From Phoronis australis (taxonomy: Eukaryota > Phoronida > Phoronidae), in the NCBI GenBank assembly GCA_002633005.1, contig NMRA01000343.1:393671-457670 (forward strand): a stretch of DNA of 64,000 nucleotides, given 5' to 3'. Below are positions 24,201 to 39,200 of the stretch, piece by piece. The translations under genes and the position numbers were made by a program. The notes under the pieces were generated by a model. It had not been told where the DNA came from. It made no database searches and saw nothing but the letters and a program-made list of their open reading frames with translations. Every line of letters begins with the position of its first letter. Positions within the stretch are counted from its first letter, which is position 1.

Positions 24201-27200
24201 AAAGGATCTTCAAATACTTTCCAGTTCTTTTCTGCATTTGTTTGTTAAAATTGACAATAATAAAACGTAACTTATATTATATTGACCTTCATCTGATTTT
24301 TATGGTAAAAGTCGTACAACTTCTTTCTGGACGAACTCCAACATAATCCATATTCTCAACACGTTCTTATCTCGGTGAACATTTAGTTCATTTCAGATCA
24401 TTGAATAGTTTCTCCAAAATATTTTCAAAAATGAATAACAAATATATTATTTCGAATTTCGAGTGCCATCTTTAATTAATTCCTTTAAATATCTTTACAA
24501 CTAGCTGCACTTTAGGTTAGTCGATTCACTTGTCAAGAGTACATCAAGTTCCGGCACAATTTCCTGATTTTGAAATGCCCTACGAGAATTATTAGCTCAA
24601 AAGACCTGAACCGTCACAATTTCACCTTTCTTGCTCTCTAAAAGTGCACTTCAACTTGTCATCGATCATGAAAACGGAATTTGGAATCAGAATTTTTGAA
24701 CTCAGCGCATTCCCTTTGACTGCATTTCTATGGAACACCTTGAAATGGTGTTCTAAAATTTTACACAGCACGTGTCTAAAAAACAATAAATTGACTACAC
24801 TTGTTTTTTTACATAGGGAATGCCAGTTGAGACAGATCAACCAACAAAGACACCAGTTTATTAATTTCCGATGTGAGCATGAGATCAACATCGAGGGAAA
24901 GGCAAATAGTTACGGGTTGGCCGGGGGACACGGCATACGCCGGGAGAATGAATCAAGTGCAGTGCTTTCGTACACATAATAGGAAAATCACTGCGTTCAT
25001 CAAAGAACATTTGTGACTGCACTTAAAAAATCAAAAGGTCGTACCTGGGAGCGATGTCTGCGCCTTGTTGCATGAAGCATCCTAGACTAAACCATAGACT
25101 GTTGTACAAAGTGAAGTCGTCGCTCTCTTCATATGGACTGAACTTACAGGTAACGAACAATACGAGGCTTACACAAATGTAGGCACCCACGATACAAAGC
25201 CAGACGGTATGGTGCAGAGGATCCATGAAAGAGAATACGCCTGGTTTTTGTTTTTGCGGTTTCATTATCATGATGCTGATACCCAATGTCATGAATGGTT
25301 TCGAGAAGTCGACCACTCTTTCCCTTGGCGAGATTATAGTTAAGTCGCCAACGGCCAAGTGCGCCCTCTGAAACAGCGACAGTGACGAAAGAGTATTATT
25401 CCATCAGTCAATTAATCAGCATATATGTTGCTTCAGGGAGTTTTCAAGCTGTTATCATACTGGCGATAATATACTAACTGGATGTGCAGGCTTATAGGCT
25501 AAGAAGAAATGGGCCCACCTGCGCTCCTTGTTTTCTATCACTATGATATCGCACGTTAGAATTGACTTGTCAGTAAATTCGAAGACGGCCTCCAATTTGA
25601 AGATAAACTAAAAGATTCCATGTACCTCTTAATAGAACAACATTTATATGAATTATGTTTAGAAACAACGTGTCGTTTGCACCTAAACTATTCCTATGAT
25701 AAAGAATCACTTTACGCATCGACATAGATAAAAATAAATGAAATGGCTATGCCCATGTATGGCAATTCGATTACACCGGTATTGCACGTGCGTTAAATCC
25801 GCTATCGATCAAACCATCACATATTGCATGGAAATAAAATTCTCTGTGATATTCGGACCCACCATACGAAACGTGAACTGCACCAATTCAAAACCCTAGG
25901 CCCGAGATACCTTTCTAGTAGTGGTAGCATAATTATGAAGAATTTAATCTCTTGATGAAACAGGGTTTCTATCATTAGTATTTGTAATGACTACTTACAG
26001 TCATCACAATGAATTGACGTTTAAAAGCCATTTATATGCATATTTAAGTTACGACCTCGTAATTTTTCAAAGAAATAGTTTCCTTTGTTCGTTATACATA
26101 TAAAGTAGGGTTATTCATCAAGACATTCTGAATGCTGTAGTGTGATTCTAAATGACTCTTAACTTCTTTTGATTCAACGCGATATGTTCTCTATTATAAT
26201 TACCCCGTTTGCAACTTCCCCAATCATTCCGTCCCAACTTCGGTTGGTGGGGTCAAAGTCCCCATGTCGCTTGTCAGGTGCCGGCTTCAAGGTGTACTGA
26301 AAGTTGGCGGACGAAGCAATCTCTTCCAACAGGTCTTTACAGTATCCTTCATATAGGTCATTTCCAGTGGGCGGTTTGCCACTGTCCAGAGGCCTTGTTC
26401 TTACTAGCCAATATGGCGGATTCTACAACCGTAAGCGCCACTTTCCGTAAATACATACACGATACTCGCGATGCGCTTTGCTTACAGAATGGAAGCATTC
26501 CAGCCTCATCGATCAAGAGACAATGGCCGCCATGTTTTGTAGTGTAGACTGAGGCTGAGCTTACTCACGAAACATTCGTCTTTCACTCGTGTGATTTTGC
26601 GTGGTCTTAGTGTTTGACCTCTCCAAACTCGCGTGCGTCTTCCATTAACAGAGTGCATCGAACAATAATGCAGTGTCATGTTTTCTCCAGAAAAATGACA
26701 TTCTTAAAAAAGATAAAGCGAACTTAGTGTGATAACATCGACTCACACAACAATTACTCCTGTTGGCCTAGGTCTGTGGAGAATTTGATGAATAAAAGGA
26801 TTTCCGTGAGCGTTTACTTGGAGGTAGTCAACCGTTCAAAGCAAGCGGCTATAGACACTGTTCTGGTGTTGAAAACGTCAACATTTTCTCAGGCATATAT
26901 ACTCTTCTCAAGTTATTTTGACTGAAGTGTCAGGATTGTTACTAGATAGTTTACTTCCTAATCTAATCCTACCAAATATGTTTCAGGAAGATCTTGAAAA
27001 GAGCCCAACATTAAACGTTAAAAGCCATTTGAACTTACCACCAACATGCTAACGATCTGTATTTTCGACTTCACAGACTTCTGATCGCCAGTATCAGTTT
27101 CGCGTTTGCTCAAACCATCGGTGTCCGACCAACTGTTAGTCTTCGCAAATAAACAAAATTTTAATTGACAGAAACGAACAAGTCAGGCAAACAAGTCACA

Positions 27201-30200
27201 GTTTGACGGACAACACTTATGAAGAGCTGGTGATTATTTCTGTAAGTCGATGAGAAACATCAAAAACATTTGAAACACAACCGATGGAATAAGTCATTAT
27301 CCACCGCATAACAATCACTACTGTTTCATGAAACTTTTTCTGTCTTAACTTGGACCAAAATCGGGCTAATTTAAGACCAGAATCTCTTAGCCCTGTTTCA
27401 TTTCTTAAAACAAAAATTAATACCGAAATCGGTCTAAGCTAAGACCGAAAGTTATCCTGCAACGGCCGGAGTAGCCTTAAGATTGGACTTTAGTCCACAT
27501 GATCAACATTCACAATTGCCATGACTAAAAACTGTTGAGAAACAAATTTCGATATGTTTTTCACAATCTGATTTCCCCAAACAATGTCAAATTGAAGATT
27601 GTCCGCTTTCGAATCGAAAATTGGCACATGCCTTTGAGACAATGAAATGCTGGGACATGAAAAATCATGTTTTCGTGCCATACCGAGGTCTTCTCAAGCG
27701 AGATTCCTATTGTATCCAAGATGTACGTAAACCTCCATTTAGAGTTTCAATATCAGAATTATTCTTGAAACCATGTGTCGCACATCGCCTCTCTGAGAAT
27801 TGCGAATTTGCAACAAGTGGCAGAAACGAAGTTTGCTCACCTAGGTAAAAAAACCGACTTAACCTCTGTCTACGGATCGAGGACAAAAATCCGATTTGTG
27901 TTCACCACGAAACGGATATCTTTTTTACTTTTCGTCTTCAGTCTTAACTTAGCCCGAATTTCGGTCTTAACCAAGTTATTTTTGGTCTTAAGTCTTACGC
28001 TGTAAGTCTCAACAGTTTTCATAAAACGGGCTGGTGACATTTCTGTGGCGCTTGCATGAATCACATGCCCATCAAAAGTGGATTTTTGTACTTTTCCGAT
28101 TAGAATTGATGCTGCTAACATCGGATTATTTAGTTAATGGCAGAAACCCACACACTGAATAAGCATTGACAAATGCACACGTTGGTTAGTGTGTGCAATT
28201 GTAACGAGTAAAATATTTGGATGGCATATCCTTATATAGTGCCAGACATCACACCCTTGTCAGTCAACCTGCTTGGATTACAGTTTTTTTAAAGAACAAC
28301 ATTATTTTTTCGTCAATATCAGATCAGTACCTCATCACTTGCACAAGCCCTACAAGAGTTTAGGTCAGAAGATTCGAAGAACAAGACATGGGTGGAACGT
28401 AATAAGTCGAACGTGGTCCCTATAGACCGAACGTGTGACTGGTTAAGGTGTGAAATCAGAATTAACACAGCAATGTATCGATGACGCAGCCATAATCGCT
28501 GAGGTATTTGCCTCAACTCATAATTGCGTTCATTTCCTTCCATAAACAAATTAAGCGAAAACCCTTGCATATTTTCAGAGGGGAGAAATGGAAAAACCAT
28601 GGGTGATCATATTCTGAAATTCATGATAATTACGTTTTTCGAGATATTTTTAATGCTCTCGTGCCACAAAAGAATTTAAATGTCACTTTTCATATGTATA
28701 TTCGTGAGTCCAGTTAAGTGTACCATACCTGTGCATTGAAACTAGAGTGTTATCACTTCAGTAACGACCTATGTAAACAACATTGTCTTCCGATTTTGTA
28801 GCAGGTCTGGAAATTTTGAAATGTTACCGCTACTTCCGATTTCGTAAAAATCGGCTGACTGCACTTGAGTCAGGACGCAGATTGGTAGAACTAACCGCGC
28901 GTTATCACCCGATGTGAGACCAAAGCATCTTGTTGAATGAAAAAAGTCAATTCTTTGATAACTGCGAAAGCGCACCTGTCAATTATGAAATCTTATTGTT
29001 ATATAACTTATGCTTACTATTTCCGCTTCCCTGTCCATGGAAACCTCTACTACTTGAAGCGAGTAATTAACGCGACGTCCATCCGGGCCTATTTTCACAT
29101 TTCCGGTCATGCCTGGGAATGGTTTCACCTGAAAACGAGGCAAACAAATCAATCACGTAGAAGGGGTGTGCAAGTAAAAGAGTGACAAATGTGCTACTCC
29201 GTTGTCAAATAAATCGATGCTGAATAAATTTGGACATAAAATGCCTGGTTGTTCTAGTAATACGACCCAGGGCGCATGTTCGACCGATTCCGACGTAACC
29301 GGCGCACTTTACACTCCAGGAAATCCAAAAGTAAAGACTGGGATACTTTCGAAAACGTTTTTACAGTTGGTAAAGAAATCGTAAAATATTTCGGTATGCG
29401 TGACTGATTCATTGGTAGCAAACGCAACGGGCGCCAAAACAACTGACCTGAGAAGTGACTGTCAAGAGTGACTGAATGAGGCCTTGTTCTTTAGTCACGC
29501 GTATTGAAACCAATACGCAAATGGGCTATGGTAGGAATTTTGGACTGTAAGAATATCGGCATACATTTGCGGGTGGGCTGCGGCCTACTGTGAGGGTTGA
29601 GGGATTGCGCACTCTTTGTTTTAGCCTCCAACCTGATCAAAGAATTTCGAAGCAATGTCAACTGCTCCAGTTTCTTTGAATCCCAAAACTCAATCTCTAG
29701 GAACTTTTCAAAGATTAATTGTCCACCTCCACACAGAATCTGTTTTTAAACACATTGCAGGAAAAAAGCTTACATTTTTGATTGCATCCATGATGTCGTC
29801 GCCATGTTGGAAGGGTTGCTCATGGCCACGTTGGCAACTGAGTCCCTTGTAGTGATTCTTTTTGTTGTTATATCCCAGTTCTTTAAACACATCAGGCTTA
29901 TGCTCTTTCAGATATGTCATTGCTTTCACCAAAAGGTCTACTGCGTCTACCACCATGGCAGATTCATGCTGGAAACAATAAACAACGAAACCGGTGACAA
30001 AACAGCGTCACTTCCTAGCGTTTGAGTGACGTCGGCCATTCTTGATATTGCACAGGATAGCACCGTTTTTTTAATTATCGTTCAAGACATTTCCAAGTTC
30101 GCTACCTACTTTCAAACCGTAAATGCCATGTAAAATAGTAAAACACACGTACGTTCGTCAGTTTTTAGAATAGACCAAATAAGGAAATATGACATCAAAC

Positions 30201-33200
30201 TGTAGGGAACCTATCGTCTATTTAGAAGAGATCTACGGGCTGGGGGAAGGAATAAATGGCAACTCTTAGGTCCCTACGTTTATGCACTGCCAAGGAGTCT
30301 GCAAGCGTGTGAAATGATTCCGTGTATGGACACTAGAGGGAGATACCGCTTCACTAGTCTGTGTGTTCTGCCGGGTTTAAGAAGAAGAACCATTCCAGGG
30401 GTCATTTTAGAAAAACGTGGGTATGGGTGAATATGACCCCACGTCCTAGAGTTTAAGGGCTAATTTGCAGGACCTAAGGCCACGTTATTTTTTTCGATTT
30501 TTGCTTCCGATTTTAATGGGCCCATTGCTCGAATTAAAGGCGAAGGCAACCCTTGTTCATGTCACTTTTAGCGAAAATAAGGTTCGTTGATTACCCCAGC
30601 TGTCGAGTCAGTCATTGTTCTACCTCTGTTGTGATAAGTTCGGTCGTCGTTTGCTTTTGTTTACAAGTCAGTCAACATGCCACGCTGTTGCTGTGTGCCG
30701 GGATGTACTCATTATCGTCTCACACACGCTTTGGGTACCTTGCGTCGCTTTCCGAAGGATGACACACTTCGCCGTACTTGGCTAGCTCGTTCATTTGAAG
30801 AACGCAGCGCTACCCGTCCACGCAACGTACAAAGCAGTGGAGGGTTACCGAGTGTGTGGCAAGCATTTACTGCAGTCAGATTATGACAGAGATATGTACG
30901 CTGAATTGATGAAGGTCCCCGCGAAACAACGCCTGAAGAAGGGTACCATACCGTCGCTGATTCCCGGCAGTGCCCCGTCGCTAACCCCGAGCAGTGCGTT
31001 TTTGAAGCGAGAAGCCTCGCGAGCTGTGGCCATTATATACAGTGACTGAAGGCACTTCTTGTACTGTCACCCATGCCTCCGAACGTACCCCATTGAGTGC
31101 AATTCCGGAAACTAGCAGTGATTCGCCCTGTGTTGTTGTCTCTAGTTCCGGCAGAGCCTGTAAGCAGCCCTGCAGCGATGTTGAGTAGTGGGAGTGACTA
31201 CATGCCCAGTTCGACACCCAGTGAAGAGGACAGTTCGTCATCCAATGAACATATCGGTGAGCCTAAGTTTGATAAGTTTATTGTGGACTTGTATTGGAGC
31301 AATTTGGAAGGTGTCAGGTGTGTGACGAGGGAGTCACACGGCGGGACTTAAGCAGTTTGGGTGCTCAGATCACCCTCCAGTAGGAGTGTCGCGGGACACT
31401 CGGGCAAGTGGGACAGTTATTTCTCTGTACGTGAGATAATAATGAGTACACCCCAGTACGCAGCAACAGCGTGGCATGTTGACTGACTCGTAAGCAAAAA
31501 CAAACAACGACCGAACTTATCACAACCGAGGCAAAACAATGACTGACTCGACTGCTCTCACAGTCAGACTATATGAAAAGAAATTGGCGCGAAATTCTAG
31601 CCTCCCAAAACGTCACATCCGAGTACACGACGAGTAATTAATTAAATTACTAAAAGCAGTAAATAAGTGAAAAATATGTCTGGGATAGTCAGCGAACCTT
31701 ATTTTTGCTAAAAAATGACATGAAAAAAGGTTGCCTTCGCCTTTAAGCAGTCAGATTGCGTCAATGAAATTCTTTTTGCGCCAGTAACACGGGATGGACT
31801 CTTAAAATGATAACATTTTAGTTCTTTTTGAAATCAATCATTAATACTGCAGACTTATTTAGGAATTCTTGAGTACAGACGTCTCGTACTATTTACAGTG
31901 TATACAAACACGACTGAAGAGGGCACTAGTCTATAATTCTAAAAAACTAACAAATAAAGACAAAAATAGACTTCACCCATTAGACAACTGCGTTCTACGA
32001 TCATGCAAAGTTAACTACGTTGCTTATAATTATGCGGGTATGTATCCGATATAATGCGATTTTCCAAAAACGAATTTTGTTCACGTGCTGTAAGCGCCTG
32101 TTTCACTTAAAGGCACAGGTGATTATCCACTGCATTGCTTAAACTGAACGTTTTCACTGTGTGTCATTTGTCCGTTCCTAAATAGATGATTTTGAATCCA
32201 ATGCATACAAACATGCCGAGATTCGTCGACAAGCTCTTTCCAAATTTGCTAACACTTGGTTTTTACGCAAGTGTTTCGCGACATCTGGATATAGGCGCAA
32301 TTTAACAAGTAGTCGCATTAACCTGCATACTCGCATATGCGGCACATGTAAAACTATTTCGAAGTAACAACTTTGAGCAAACACGTGCTATGCTATTGTG
32401 TTCAAATTTTGTCGTTTTTTCAGAAGGAGGAATACCGATGTGATCGTCTCGAGATCTACGGCTACAGCAGAATAAGTTAGTTTTGTGCGGTAACTCAAAA
32501 TTCAAGACACTGCAAACACTCATGCGAACGGAGTATTGGTCCACGAGACGGCAGAATTAGTAAGCATAGACCAATCATCATCGACATCACGTTTAAAGCG
32601 GCGATGAACTCGCGTTTCACAAAAGAAACTAACTATAAAACGTTTTAATTTTTTTCTTAACTCGGACGTGAAGTGTTTTTGGGGTCTTGGGAGAAACAGT
32701 TCGTTATTAGATGAGACTTTGCTACTGACCCGCCGTGACGTGTCAACTGGTTAAAAAGCAATGACGAACTGCTATTTCACTCCTAGCTGAGAATCATCAC
32801 CCGACTAATTTGGCTTGAGACCAATTCCATTACAATAAATTGTCTCACTCAAAAATTAGTTCTTGTGCATGAAGGCTGCGAGTTCGTTGCGGCTTTAACA
32901 AGCAAGGACATCAGACTAAAAAACAATATTTTCCATGAACATGCAGAGTCAAAACCAATGTAGAGCTACGTTAAAATGTCGGTTCCAGGCAAATTTCATT
33001 AAACCCATTATGGGAAATTGAGATTTACTATTTTGATTCCGTGTGATTCGTACGCTCAAGCACGCGCCTCACAAAGTACATAGACATATGCCTACAACAT
33101 GAGCGATTTTTCGTAACCGTGTTCCGGCAATGGTGACAGATACAAGATACATGTACGTCAGTGTGCCCATTCAGAAGATACAAAATATCTGGAATCAAAA

Positions 33201-36200
33201 TGGCGAATCTCAATCACTATCGTATGTAATGAATTTTGTCTGAATGACACAGTGCTTCCCATTTACACATAGAAATTCCGGCAAAATACTATTAAGCAAA
33301 ATTTTGTTTTTGTACAAGTTGCTTCTACAGAGCCGTTAACGAAAGAAATTGCACATAATATACATGGAATACTCCCGTGTTAGGTTAGACCGTCTAGATG
33401 AGCTCAATAAAAAGATGTGACAAGCAGGAGGTCAAATGCTGCAACTACAAAAGTTAGATTTGACACAAGTTATATTATATGTTCACCGGTTTGTCTGACG
33501 CACGTCAATGTTGACTGATCGAGACTGCAAGAAATGATTCCCAAGAAGCAATTTTCATGTTGGCTTACTACGATTTGCCATTTAACCTTCGATCTGGTTT
33601 TGTTGAAGTGGACAAAAACATGTATTTTATGCAGTCATCGGAGTGCTTTCTTGCGATCATCAGTCAACATGGAGTGGGCACTTTGGCTGGGGAAAATGTC
33701 GGAAATTCGGTGCACCAGGGGCTTACCGGAACACTGACCTGAAGAGGGGTTAACCCCTTTCCTTTGAAACGCCGGTCGACGCTATCCCATTTACGTACAA
33801 AGTTTTGGAAAACAAAGCTTTGAAGCTTCAAGGCACTGAAACCTGTGATCCGTGCTCCACCAAACCGGAAACTATCCACGGACACTTCCCAAATATCCTG
33901 AAAATAACAAATCAAACCTAAATAGCAAAACGGCATCATCCATTCCCCTTACGGTGGAACAATCGTACAACGTAGAATCAAGCGACGAAAATTGTACGCG
34001 GTTCACGATACCGTTCAGTGGTGCTGATTGGATCAAGGACGTGACCGTTATCGTCAGTTTTTGGAGAGGTTAGTCTTAAAACCTATTTCGGAAAACTTCT
34101 TCACATGTACGTCACCAAATTCAACGTATTGAAAATCTCAAAATATCTATTTCAACATTCTAAATAGTTTACATATTTTATAAATCAACATACAAGGGTG
34201 AAGGTCATCTTCAAGAAGTATCGATAATTAGGCGCTAGTCTCAGTTTAAATGGCAAATGCGCACGGGCAGGTTGCATCATTTAGTCTACGGTTTCATAGA
34301 CATTATTGTCATGCTGTTGTCCGGTTGGGCCTATAGCGAAACACTGATAAATGTCCAAATTTGGTGAACTTCGGGATAATGTTTGTCAAAAATGACACTG
34401 ATCAGCCACTATACTTTCAGCACTGTTCCCCAAAATTCTGTTAGGAATCGTTTTTAAAATGTTTTAATTTGGAATGAAGGGTTATCAAAAACTGGAACTA
34501 TAGGGAATTTTCCAAAAAAATTAAAAATTGCGTAAATTGATGACGAAGGGATAATGTAAAAACTTTTTTTTTTTTGGAGATTTCATCTCGAACGTTTATA
34601 TCAAACCAACTTTGGTCATATAAATGATATCATTGTTTTGTTGTGAATATACCTTTCTTTTATTGAATCTTGCTGTAAATCGGACATGTCAAGTGCTTCA
34701 ACAATTGAAGACATATTGATATGAAGTCAATTATCAGACTTCCTTCTGCCAGAAAAAAAAACTTTTACTATTTTTAATTCTATGTTGTTGTAGATGTTCA
34801 GCTAAGTCTGCCGTATTTAAATTATACTTTGATAAATAATACATTTTTACTTACCACCCCACTCAGTATGTGGTGATAGCCCTGTCGATTCATTCCAACG
34901 TCCACGACCTTAAAGAAAAAAAACACGCCTTTAGCGAATGGGTTCGGTTTCGAACACTAATGATGATGATTATGGACAAATTTGTGACATTTCAAAACTT
35001 TCGATACTTTGAAACTAATATTACAATGCGATAACAAAAAATACAGCAAGTTTACGAGTACAGGTAAGTGTTGTTTCTGTGGACGGCTAAGGAGAAAACT
35101 AACTCAAAACGCCAAACATCGTTGGTGTTCCTATGTCAATTGTACAAACCGATCCGATGAATTTCCCCGCCAAAATGACTTCATCGAAATAACACTCAGT
35201 TGGGTGTCGGAGTTAAATGTGATTTGGAGAATCTGACACCGAGTTAAAAAAATGCAGATTATCATGACTTGCAAGATTTTGGCAAATCGTTGAGATATGT
35301 TTGGTATCGGCCGATTTCTAATAGTCAGCAAACGTTGAACGACTATAGTTAATAATCGCCTACAGGCCGGGTCCCGCATTTTGAGTATGTTTTCTCCACA
35401 GGATAACGGACATCAAACTGGTTCTCAAATTCCGGAACTCTTGTAAGTGACTATTGTCTGACCATCGGCCGGCGCCCGGATGATTTTGAGCAGACAGATG
35501 CCCGAATGATGCCAAACTATTTACGTGTAATTGTCGCGGCACGTCGGGCCAACATCGGGTAGTTTGCGTCTTTGAATGTGAACACATGTACTCCATCGCG
35601 ATTTAGTGGTAGTTGACCGATCGCGCTTGTCCTCTGCAGTTGCGGGCACAGGAATTTTAATCACTGGGTTTGGCCAGGGACAAACGTAGTAGAAATGTAC
35701 TGTCAGAAGGAGAGGGCAAGTTGTCCAGACTCCGTTTATGTCCGAGAAGTCAGTGGGCTGGATCAGCCGAGCATCGCCCGACTGGTGTGCATCAAACACG
35801 AAATGTTGTGAAACAGAATTGACGTATCGGTCGAGCTCTCACCTGTTTCAGTAGCTGTTGCATTTCGTCAGAGTTGTCTGTATCCAATATGAGACACTTT
35901 CTAGTTGCAGCGTCCCATTTGTCAATCCTTCTCAGTGTTTGGTACGCGTAACTCCACGAGTACAATCTATGAGCGTCTATTGTGACGTTGAGTCCTCTTG
36001 TCGTAAACTGCTGCTGCATGGACTCTAACTCAATCAAACCTGGGTTCAAATAGCACGTATTATGAGAATGTCAGACTATCGTACCATGCACAACGTGTTC
36101 TGTAGGAATTGGAGTTATTACAAATTCCATTATGCTGTGAAATAGGGATTGAAGAGTTAGAAATTTCTACTTAAAAATCCAGTCGCCTTGAAACTGAATG

Positions 36201-39200
36201 TTTGTGCTGTGCCAGCTGCTTGATGATACACCCAAGATAATGCACTGAACGGGCAACGACACGGCGCAAATCGACACGACGCATAATGCTTCGTCACAAC
36301 CAGAGCCAGAAATGATCCATCAATAAATAGGCCTACTATGCACGGTAACGCTGCATACATGCAATCTTTCCGTTGATGCAAAAATCTCGCGAGCAGGCTG
36401 GTCACGTGTTTTACTTGTACAATGTAATGCATGGCGATATCTCGTGAAGTCTTGTGTAGTCCTGCGGTTTCGTAAGATTCTCACGACTACGGGAAGCACG
36501 ACTCGACTGCGCTTTGTAGACCAAGACATTCGCGAAAAAGCAAGATCACACAAATGTCCTCGAGATATAGCTTTATATTTCAAGCAAAGCAGGTGATCGG
36601 CACTAGGTTTTCTGGAGAATGTTTTGGATCTACAGAACGCAGACACCTTTGGATACTCGCTTGGCACGTGCGAGAATCTTAGGTAATGGAACGGAAACAG
36701 CGTTTTTAAAAAGTGAAAAGTGTAATCCTGTAAGTCAATATCCAGCTATGTCAAACAATTAGTTCAGTATCAAACAGACAATTAAATAGTATAAGCGAAT
36801 AAGGTCCTGAGCATACTCGCTTTAAAAAGGCCTGGAACGCGAAATCTCACAAACAATACATTCTAAACACATCGTGGCGAATATATTTCTTGGGGATGCT
36901 AACGTGAGAGTTAGTCACTTTGAATGTTGCAAGAAATTCGAGAAAAATCGTCAGATTCACTGTTTTTGAAACACAGACGAAATATAACTCTTTCATCGCA
37001 ATATACATTTCAAAACTTTTCGCCCGTAATAATATATATATATATGCGCGCATGCGCTCAAAGAATTACCCGGTAAACTTTTCCCAAGACAGTACATAAT
37101 TGCTATTGTTTGCTTAACATCAAAGGTTAAAGGTCACATTTTCCCTGTAAGATAAATGTGCTTCGTCTATGTCTTGCCATACCAAATAAGGAGACGTGAG
37201 TGCTTTGCCTTGTGGGAGAAAAATCGACGAAGTGCCGAGCAGTTGACAGACCTTGTTTTTTGAAATTAAAGAAAAATGCTTTGACATTAACAGAAATTCA
37301 AAATCTTTACTAACAAACATTAAAAATACCTGGTAAACAGGTTGAATTCTGTTTCAGTGGGAGAGAACTACTTTGAATAATGCAGTTTAGTCTGTTTTTC
37401 GTGTTTTGTGCCACTTTAAGACTCGCCTTTTACGCGCGTGATTGTGTGCTCTTGGGTGACCTCGATCGTCGAACTCGCGATAAATTTGATCTACAGAACG
37501 CAACATAACACAGTTTGAGTTCAAACGAGCAGTGGTGATCGGGTACTTTCCGTTATCTCAACAACAGGTGACAAATTTGTGCCGTGTCAAGTCATCATGA
37601 ACGGTTAACTTGTGTGGGATCTTACATATGAGCTCTCGTATTTCAGAAAGAAATCAATTAACTCAACAATGGGTTGCATTTCATATAAACTTCATAAAAA
37701 CAAATGGTCTAATACTCTGTTTACATTTTTCAAAGACAGTCGTATAATGTACTCGAAAATACCTTTGTCGTTAACATAAACATAGTGAGCCTTCCTCCAC
37801 TTGTATTCAATTATAATATCAACGATAGCGTTTATATAGGACGGCGCCATCATGACTTGGTATTTTGTTTGATTGTTCCCAGGGAACTCTGGAGACGAGG
37901 AGGTCATTATATGTGGAATATGGAGCTCCTCTGTGATTGACCTCGTTGTAACCTGCGATGTCTGGTTCCCTTGTGTGAACAGTGTACAAATGCCTCTTGA
38001 CACCAGGCCGCAAACTGCAAAAGATAGACCAAACTTCATCCAGAAGTCTTTTACATTTTTTGCGCTTCTGTATTCCATTTTGTCGAAAATCTTATTTTTT
38101 ACCATTAAAGGGATTTGAAATCACTGAACGATGGTACTACAAATGAATTATGTCCATGATTACACGTATGGACTCGCCTGTGGTTTAGACACGTTTCACA
38201 TCATGGTGAAAAAGACCGGAGCATATAGTCACCAAAAAACAATGCATTTTCAGATATTCAGCTTAGCTCTGTCCTAAATTAGCTCACCGTATACAACTGT
38301 ACGCAAATGTCACATTATCACATTATTTGTGCACACCCTTCGGCGCAAGTGGAACAAACGCAGCCACCGCCCATGATCTATCGAGCACGCTATTTCACAA
38401 GCAGCAGAAAACCTGCGTCGTTCGCTCCAAGCAGCGAATTTTTGTTCGACAGACCATTTTCGCTACAAAATTGGTCGAAACGAACTAGTCCCCAATTCAG
38501 ATTAGTTTCTGGGTTTGCAAAGAGCTGATAGTTCCATTCGTATATCATGTTCGGCGCATTAAGTAACGCGACCAGCCAACTTTTAGAGCCTATAATTTTA
38601 AGTTATAACGAGCTGCCACTTCTCACAAAGCCCTGACAGCATCTCCAAATGGACTCAGGAACACAATTCCATAACATAACGGTGAGTTGCTTAAATCAAA
38701 CGTTGGTTTCTGTGGTGGAAGGTGCGCTTCCAACCGCTTTAACACAGGGAATTGGTCTCGGGTTAATGATGAATGAAGCCAAGACCATAAGGCGGGAAAA
38801 TGTAAATTTCACCGTTTTGCGTGATGTCAAGAATTTTAGAAATTTTAAGTGGAATTCAGGTGTTCGTTCCAAGAAAAATGACTTAGCTAAGACAAAACCT
38901 AAGCTCTGAAGTCAATTTAAAACAAAACTTAATTATGTCTTAAGTTCGTAAGTCGTTTCGAGAAATTGATGTTAAGTTAAACTTAAATTTTTGACTCAAG
39001 TTTTGTCACCGGATGTAGAAGTTTCACAGTTTGAAGGTTGAAACAAATCTAATACTTCAGCCCAAAAGGAGTTTAAGTTGGTTTCTTGGAACAGGCCCCA
39101 GAGATACAAACCAATAACTCAGGCAAATGGTCACGTGACCCGAATGTTGACATTTTGAGTAGCGTGGAAGCCAGAGAGCGTGCAGACCTTAAATGTTGTT

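Noticed and set aside
25560-25615. Minus frame between ttttag and an AG|GTGGGC donor, before receptor exon 11
   Set aside because: Phase-compatible at first sight, but the exon at 26204-26422 carries the real S1 motifs and joins exon 11 directly in phase.
27310-28030. Possible inverted repeat with cttaact.agacc / ggtcttaag blocks
   Set aside because: The arms share only short, degenerate pieces; I could not define ends or a target duplication.
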